A stretch of DNA of 64,000 bases from BRHc4a sp049323755. GTDB lineage: Bacteria > Bacillota > Desulfotomaculia > Desulfotomaculales > Desulfocucumaceae. The notes below the pieces were generated by a model. That model saw only the letters and a program-made list of their open reading frames with translations. It searched no databases and had not been told where the DNA came from. The translations under genes and the position numbers were made by a program. Location: the NCBI GenBank assembly GCA_049323755.1, contig JBMOPE010000006.1:1-64000 (forward strand). The letters are read 5' to 3'. Shown here piece by piece: positions 59,901 to 64,000 of this stretch. The first letter of the stretch is position 1. Each line of letters starts with the position of its first letter.

Positions 59901-60449
59901 AAGCATACCTGCAGCCAGGCCAAGCGCCACCGGCCCTGCCGCCCAGTGTGCATCCCCAACGTCTTCAAGGGCCGGAAGCTGTGCACCTTTATTTGTCCCT
60001 TTGGAAAGGCCAAGGAACATGGCCAGCCCCTCTGCCCTGGTTATCACCCCGTCGGGCCTGAAGGTTCCGTCCGGGTAGCCATGAAGCAGGCCCGCAGTGG
60101 TGGCAGAGTTTACAAAACCTGCGGCCCAGTGTCCTCCAATGTCGCTGAATCTACCTGTCCCGAAGTTTTCCCTGAGGCCCGCCGCCCCACAGAGAAGCAC
60201 AGCCGCCTCGGCCCTGGTAAGCCCTTCTGCCGGCCGGTACGTGCCATCAGGGAATCCTTTAATCAGACCCCTTCCAGCCAGGTAGTTAATAAATAAAAGG
60301 TTTGGGTTCCCGGCCCTGACATCGCTAAATGCCGGTTTTATTACCACCTTTCCCTTATCAGCCGTGGCGGCCGCAACAGCTGCCAGGTTGTTAAATGTCA
60401 AAAATATCAGTAAGCCTGTGATAAGCATTACCCTGGGTACAAATCTCAC
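56922..60449 (-). CDS. large S-layer-anchored FecR/Ig/propeller surface protein
   Basis: 1175 residues. Signal peptide about 1-30; three S-layer homology repeats about 36-212 (GLIKGFPDGTYRPAEGLTRA and two more); a FecR-like domain about 222-430 (GDVIKTGQGASAELVFPDGS); a Gln/Asn/Pro-rich linker about 430-555; an SbsA-type Ig domain about 556-655 (IYIRFSEDIVLGGG); a chitobiase-C-like module about 660-740 (VTLTCDDPDATIYYALDGT). Seven or eight ~45-residue repeats follow at about 750-1078 (pattern S-L-x-x-D-x-x-G-x-P-H-I-S-Y-Y, then L-x-Y-A-Y-x-D-G), likely a beta-propeller, and a last Ig domain. A cell-surface protein, perhaps adhesive or sensory. Confidence 0.88.
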   Translation of the reverse strand: MRFVPRVMLITGLLIFLTFNNLAAVAAATADKGKVVIKPAFSDVRAGNPNLLFINYLAGRGLIKGFPDGTYRPAEGLTRAEAAVLLCGAAGLRENFGTGRFSDIGGHWAAGFVNSATTAGLLHGYPDGTFRPDGVITRAEGLAMFLGLSKGTNKGAQLPALEDVGDAHWAAGPVALGLAAGMLGLSDDKQRFLPDSPLTRGELSRVLGILLTREPGLARTELTGRLNIFKGKVTVTKKGFISPRPAENGDLIAAGDVIKTGQGASAELVFPDGSSLRLEEKAHLELKEAAGRSYIMFDGRPGTAVDWLNVDLKQGKMFGALATSRQDSGNSKPKEEVKKTGPEALKGLPAVAGTGLLSMRDALLAAKGQTPAEGDDIPWWEASEVKRVRVQVDMPWGVAGIRGTFWMNLVNDLQAITSVLTGSASVTANGQTVSLSQGQGTQAAQGQAPLPPAPLTAAQNQDFVAVANWLNQVAQLMQTVQEALVAPPPPAGQPEQNNQNEQQVQQVQPPVNVIQAINTALQEAQTALSSATQNEGRGSNSGNTQTQDTTQTQDTTAPTIVISQLNPQPGGQMYKNAAIYIRFSEDIVLGGGCVTIFDGSENVLYEMLADGNTLVIDPVDEVFNQGTFYTLTVHSDVVRDLAGNAYSGEYSFSFYVLSGGSVSTVSASHAGGVYGEPVSVTLTCDDPDATIYYALDGTNPIYGAEYSSEPIIINSTSKLVYMARDSEGNVSFPGYQEYKIFNTRDVDTNAGSYYNSLAVKKLGRPAISYYGSTLEELKYAYWNGSVWEQETVENAVYAGKYSSLGFDSFGNPHISYFNSSATDLRYAYHNGISWGYSDPDVSSDYVVGQYTSLEVDSSNHPHIGYEYLGEGEDDLRYAYHDGSAWNIEYVDTAAQVSGGMISLALDGSGYPHISYYDSTAETGGLKYAYKDSNGWHTSVLESEYNVGQNSAIDIDSEGYPHIVYSDLGTGSLKYKYKTSGGWITEVIGENFWPRDISMKLDSLDRPHVSFHYVPNEYDYGLYGSLKYSYREGGVWHTINVYGDSFSTGTYTSIDLDENDAPHIAFYDPASSKLKYASWADIVPPGLISSTPYEYVIEVKFDDSINKDQNFTGITLTVGESLVDIYCSLYGNMLYIHRSDDSSFAYGDYTLTIPAGAIKDLAGNRNTFETTSFILE

Positions 60450-60696
60450 GGTAAAATCACTCCTAACTTAAACTTACCGCCATTTATTACATAAAATAAC
60501 ATTAAAATACAATTTATGACTATTTTAATTAATTTCGGCGTTTGTTTTTTAAATCCTGTCTAAAACAATAATTTATCATTACAACCGGCAGAATTTATGA
60601 AAATTAATCAATTTTTATCTAAAATTGCGCGAAAAAGTTATATAATAGTAGTCAAATACACAGATATGTCCAAACTGCCGGAGGGTAGGAGATGCT

Positions 60697-61404
60697 ATGG
60701 CCGGAGAAAAGATTTTGGTTGTTGATGATGAAGCCACAATACGGGAATTGATTAGCTTTCACCTGGACAAGAACAACTTTCAGACAATAACCGCCAAAGA
60801 CGGACAAAGCGCTTTTGAAATAGTCCGTACGCACAAGCCGGACCTGATTATCCTTGACGTTCTTTTGCCGGGCCTGGACGGCATTGAAATTTGCCGTAAA
60901 TTACGCAAGGATAATGATGTTCCAATCATCTTTCTTTCATCCATGAATGAACCTTCAGATATTGTACTGGGCCTGGGGGTCGGCGGGGATGACTACATAA
61001 TAAAGCCCTTTAACCCAAAGGAATTGATTGCGCGGGTCAAGGCCAACCTGCGCCGAAGCCGCATGCAATACACAAACGGCGAACCTTTTGAACAGAAGCA
61101 GATAATCAATTACCCCGGCCTTATAATAGACCTGTCCAGTCGTACTGTTGAAGTCAATGGCTCACCGGTGACCCTTACCAATAAAGAGTTTGAACTTCTC
61201 ATCCTGCTGGCTGAAAACCCCAACCGGATATTTAACTATGATCAGTTGCTGGAACTGGTGTGGCAGTTTAATGATAATGCCGACTACAGAACATTAATGG
61301 TTCATATTAACAGACTGCGTAAAAAAATAGAGCTGGACCCATCAAAGCCCCAGTATATAGTTACTGTCAGGGGAGTAGGGTATAAGCTGCACAATCACAA
61401 TTAA
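60697..61404 (+). CDS. OmpR/PhoB-type response regulator
   Basis: 235 residues. The receiver domain (about 5-118) has acidic pocket D10/D11, phosphoacceptor D54, S81/S82 and K103 in IIKPFNP. A winged-helix effector follows at about 135-233 (LTNKEFELLILLAENPNRIF; HINRLRKKIELDP). ATG start with GGAGG 12 bases upstream and GGAGATGCT nearer. No histidine kinase is adjacent, so it is an orphan within this window. Possible targets are the flanking S-layer or export genes (inference). Confidence 0.93.
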   Translation: MAGEKILVVDDEATIRELISFHLDKNNFQTITAKDGQSAFEIVRTHKPDLIILDVLLPGLDGIEICRKLRKDNDVPIIFLSSMNEPSDIVLGLGVGGDDYIIKPFNPKELIARVKANLRRSRMQYTNGEPFEQKQIINYPGLIIDLSSRTVEVNGSPVTLTNKEFELLILLAENPNRIFNYDQLLELVWQFNDNADYRTLMVHINRLRKKIELDPSKPQYIVTVRGVGYKLHNHN

Positions 61405-61496
61405 ACAACAAAACAACATACACAGTAGGGACATTCCTCCACCCCACAAAGCCATACAATCGGGAACATTGCTTAGACCACATAGCCATACCGATC

Positions 61497-61548
61497 GGGG
61501 ACATTCCTGTCCACAAAGGAATACCCGATCTTCAGCAGGTGTGTCCCC
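61497..61548. repeat. dispersed 50-bp repeat (copy 2)
   Basis: GGGGACATTCCTGTCC through CTTCAGCAGGTGTGTCCCC, matching 10849-10898. A related GGGACATTCC begins at 61428. It lies between the response regulator and the convergent ABC transporter gene. Confidence 0.7.
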
Positions 61549-61556
61549 ATTCCTTT

Positions 61557-64000
61557 TTACCGCAGCTGCCGCTTTGCCAACTGGGCAAAAACACCCTCCT
61601 GATTAATCAGTTCATTATAAGTACCTCTCTGAACTATTTTTCCCTGGTCCATAACATAGATACAGTCTGCGTTGATGATGGTGCTGAGCCGGTGGGCGAT
61701 AACAACACGCGTTGCATTCAAACCCTCCAGGCTCTGGCTGACCACGGCCTGGGTCCGGTTGTCAAGAGCGCTGGTAGCCTCGTCAAAAAAAATGATGCGA
61801 GGGTTATTGACAATGGCCCGGGCAATCAAAAGTCTCTGCCGCTGCCCCCCCGAGAGGGTTGAAGAGCCTTCCGTTATAACCGTGTGCATGCCCATGGGCA
61901 TCTGCTGGATATCCTCAGCCAGGCCGGCCATAGCTGCCGCCTCCCAGGCATCATCCATGGTCAGGGGCAGAGAACCGACGATATTGCTGAAAATACTCCC
62001 GGGCAACAGCCGGCTGTTTTGCAGCACAACACCCAGCTGGCGGCGGACAGACTGTACATCCAGGACGGCCAGGTCCTCCCCGTTATAATATACCGCGCCC
62101 GATTCCGGGGTTTCAAAGCCCAGCAGCAGGCGTAAAAGAGTGGACTTGCCGCTTCCCGAAGGGCCGACAACGGCCACAAACTCCCCGGGGCGAATATGCA
62201 GTGAAATATCCTGCAAAACCATCGGGCCGCCGGCATGGTAGCGGAAAAAGAGCCGGCTGATCTCGATCTCCCCAGTAAGGCTGCCCGGGTCCTCCCTGAC
62301 TTCATTTACTTCCGGAGGAGTCTCCAGAATTGGCTTAAGCCTTTCGTAAAGGGGAACAATACTTAAAGAAGAGATTATTGTCGAGGTTAAGCCTGCCATG
62401 GCTCCTAAAAATCCGGAAAACGCAGCAATGAAGGCTAAAAACTGGCCGGTTGACATCCTGCTTTCACTGGCCAGGCCCATTATGGAGAAAATAGCTATTG
62501 AAACAATAAGCGGGTATACCGCATTAAATACCTCAAAATAATTAGATGTAGTCCTGGACTGATAGGTAAATTTTCTCTGTTCACTGAATGCTTTGGACCA
62601 CAGGTAAAAAGCCCGGTTTTCAGCGCCGGCTACCCGGAACTTGGCGATGCCCCCCAGCACCTGCAATATCAGCCCGGATATCTTTCCTTCAATCTCAAGC
62701 TGCTTTCGGGAATAACGGACCCCCAAATACCCCAGCACCAGAAAAACAGCCATATACAATATCACCAGTCCCGATGCCACCCTGGCCAGGCCTGCATCGT
62801 AAAAAAACAGTAAACCCAGATTAAAGAAAGAAAAAATACCGTATAAAATTATAATTGTACCTGAGCCCGAAAGGATACGGATAATGGAGCTAATGCTGTT
62901 CGCCCTGGAAGCCAGGTCGCCCGTCGAAAAACGCCGAAAAAAAGGCGCCGGCATATTCAACAGTCGGTCCCAGATAGCACTCTGCAGGCCGGAGTCTATT
63001 TTGCCTTCCAGCCGCAGCATGGCGATGGATTGAGATATCTGGAAGCCGGCGCCGGCTACGGCCCCGGCCAGTAAAAAGGCAGTTATTTGAAATAAATGGC
63101 CCCTTTCCGCAGACGGAATGACACTATCGAACAAAATCCCCGTAACTACAGGGGTCAGCATTCCCAATATCCCACCGGCTATCCCCAGGAGAATAATCAT
63201 GGCCATATCTTTTCTGGACCGGCCTGACAGCCCCAGGGTCAGCAAATCCATTACCGAAAGAGCACGGGCCGGGAAAGGCCGGTAAAAAACGTAGGCAAAG
63301 GGCTTTAGGGACCAGGCCAGCCCATTGTTCAAGGGATATTTTGTTTTATGCAAAGGATCATAAACCTCATAGCAGCACTCCCGGGCGGGAACCAGGGCCA
63401 CCGGACGCCCGTCTTCCTCCATGTAGGCCAGGAAAGGGCCGTTGTCCCGGCTCCACCAGTCCCCTTTAAGGATCACCCGGCGGACACGTATGTGTGACGC
63501 CCTGGCGATATCCTCCAGGGAATGCCCTGATCCGCCGCCCCGGCGAGGAGGCGCGGCAACCGCAATGCCCATACCTTCGCCTACCCGCCGGCAGGCCTGG
63601 AGCAAAGGGTCTTCGTCGCTGTCGTGCGGGAATTCTTCCCGCCTGGCCTTCGTCACTGAAGTCAGTTGATTCACGGCCTTTTGCACAAATTCCCGGTCTT
63701 TTATTTCTTTATTAACCAGTCTCCGGCGCTCTTCGGCCTCGTTCCGGTCACGCCGCCAGCGGATCAGTTCCAGGGCCAGGTGATGAAAATGTCGCAAAGC
63801 TGCCCAGGGATCATCCTCTTTTAAAAAGCCGGCGGTATCGGCCACGTAAAGCTTGCTGTTCGCCTGCGCAAAAACCCAGACACTGTCAGCGACCGGAAAA
63901 AACACTTCTTCTTCCAGGGCCGGCAAATGAGGGTTGGCCAGGAATTGCAAAACACCGGCCTTAGATTTGACCCAGAGGACTTTTTCTTCGGGCTTGAGAA
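61557..64000 (-). CDS. NHLP-type bacteriocin (RiPP) export ABC transporter, 5' end beyond the window
   Basis: At least 814 residues; the frame is open to the last base. The N-terminal part has no C39 peptidase but a cyclic-nucleotide-binding-like region (VLQFLANPHL... VWVFAQANSKLYVAD) and a long linker, as in the permease/ATPase subunit of NHLP (nitrile hydratase leader peptide) export systems. Six membrane segments follow (from about DMAMIILLGIAGGILGML). The ATPase has GPSGSGKST, the signature LSGGQRQR, and RIIFFDEATSALD. Such transporters export modified peptides, usually beside a peptidase-bearing partner; none is in the window, so partners should lie to the right. Confidence 0.85.
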   Translation of the reverse strand, partial: LKPEEKVLWVKSKAGVLQFLANPHLPALEEEVFFPVADSVWVFAQANSKLYVADTAGFLKEDDPWAALRHFHHLALELIRWRRDRNEAEERRRLVNKEIKDREFVQKAVNQLTSVTKARREEFPHDSDEDPLLQACRRVGEGMGIAVAAPPRRGGGSGHSLEDIARASHIRVRRVILKGDWWSRDNGPFLAYMEEDGRPVALVPARECCYEVYDPLHKTKYPLNNGLAWSLKPFAYVFYRPFPARALSVMDLLTLGLSGRSRKDMAMIILLGIAGGILGMLTPVVTGILFDSVIPSAERGHLFQITAFLLAGAVAGAGFQISQSIAMLRLEGKIDSGLQSAIWDRLLNMPAPFFRRFSTGDLASRANSISSIIRILSGSGTIIILYGIFSFFNLGLLFFYDAGLARVASGLVILYMAVFLVLGYLGVRYSRKQLEIEGKISGLILQVLGGIAKFRVAGAENRAFYLWSKAFSEQRKFTYQSRTTSNYFEVFNAVYPLIVSIAIFSIMGLASESRMSTGQFLAFIAAFSGFLGAMAGLTSTIISSLSIVPLYERLKPILETPPEVNEVREDPGSLTGEIEISRLFFRYHAGGPMVLQDISLHIRPGEFVAVVGPSGSGKSTLLRLLLGFETPESGAVYYNGEDLAVLDVQSVRRQLGVVLQNSRLLPGSIFSNIVGSLPLTMDDAWEAAAMAGLAEDIQQMPMGMHTVITEGSSTLSGGQRQRLLIARAIVNNPRIIFFDEATSALDNRTQAVVSQSLEGLNATRVVIAHRLSTIINADCIYVMDQGKIVQRGTYNELINQEGVFAQLAKRQLR

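Overview
The window looks like chromosomal DNA of an endospore-forming, anaerobic Firmicute close to Desulfotomaculum/Pelotomaculum (Peptococcaceae). The evidence is the gene order maf-radC-mreBCD-mrdA-minCDE-rodA followed by spoIVFA/spoIVFB-like genes and rng (in Bacillus subtilis maf-radC-mreBCD-minCD-spoIVFAB leads to rplU), together with an LL-diaminopimelate aminotransferase, DUF4321, DUF3842, S-layer proteins and many TTG/GTG starts behind strong GGAGG-type ribosome binding sites. The genus assignment is inference.

Layout. 1-132 is the tail of a transposase. 0.6-7.6 kb (minus strand) holds rng, two radical-SAM-linked genes, a NYN protein and the SpoIVFB/SpoIVFA pair. 7.7-9.2 kb is an accessory patch with an FRG-domain gene, a small membrane protein and repeats. 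9.2-19.4 kb (minus) is the cell-shape and division cluster. 19.6-24.1 kb carries a secreted nuclease, an anion/arsenite-type permease and a PASTA penicillin-binding protein. 24.1-31.3 kb (minus) is a late cobalamin operon (cobU-cobQ-cbiB-cbiA-cobS-cobC) behind a cobalamin riboswitch with its own terminator; a repeat-flanked, broken four-helix-bundle gene sits between cobU and cobQ. 31.5-37.2 kb has small conserved genes, dapL, a PHP phosphoesterase and a phosphohexomutase. 37.3-41.2 kb is a DUF2339/DUF3999 membrane pair. 41.2-42 kb holds two small membrane-protein genes behind a perfect sigma-A promoter that is overlapped by two LexA/DinR-like boxes. 42-52.9 kb is mixed housekeeping (YkgJ, thioesterase, cca, CBS, TetR-M24, pckA, tyrS, a cis-prenyltransferase paralogue). 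53-60.5 kb has two surface-layer proteins around an EamA exporter. The right end holds an OmpR-type regulator and a truncated NHLP-type RiPP export ABC transporter.

The most distinctive feature is a repeat family. About a dozen intergenic sites carry 7-bp-period degenerate tandem arrays (GGAATTG/GGAATTA, GAATTCT/GAACTCA, CTCCTGT). They often occur as inverted pairs bounded by conserved ends, and they lie just after stop codons, sometimes supplying the last codons or the stop. One pair flanks the four-helix-bundle gene, which suggests a mobile element. Two highly structured intergenic segments (492-622 and 596-722 of the 56-kb region) look like structured RNAs or RNA-bearing elements; the second resembles a HEARO/omega-RNA without a nuclease gene. 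All calls were made by eye, without database searches.
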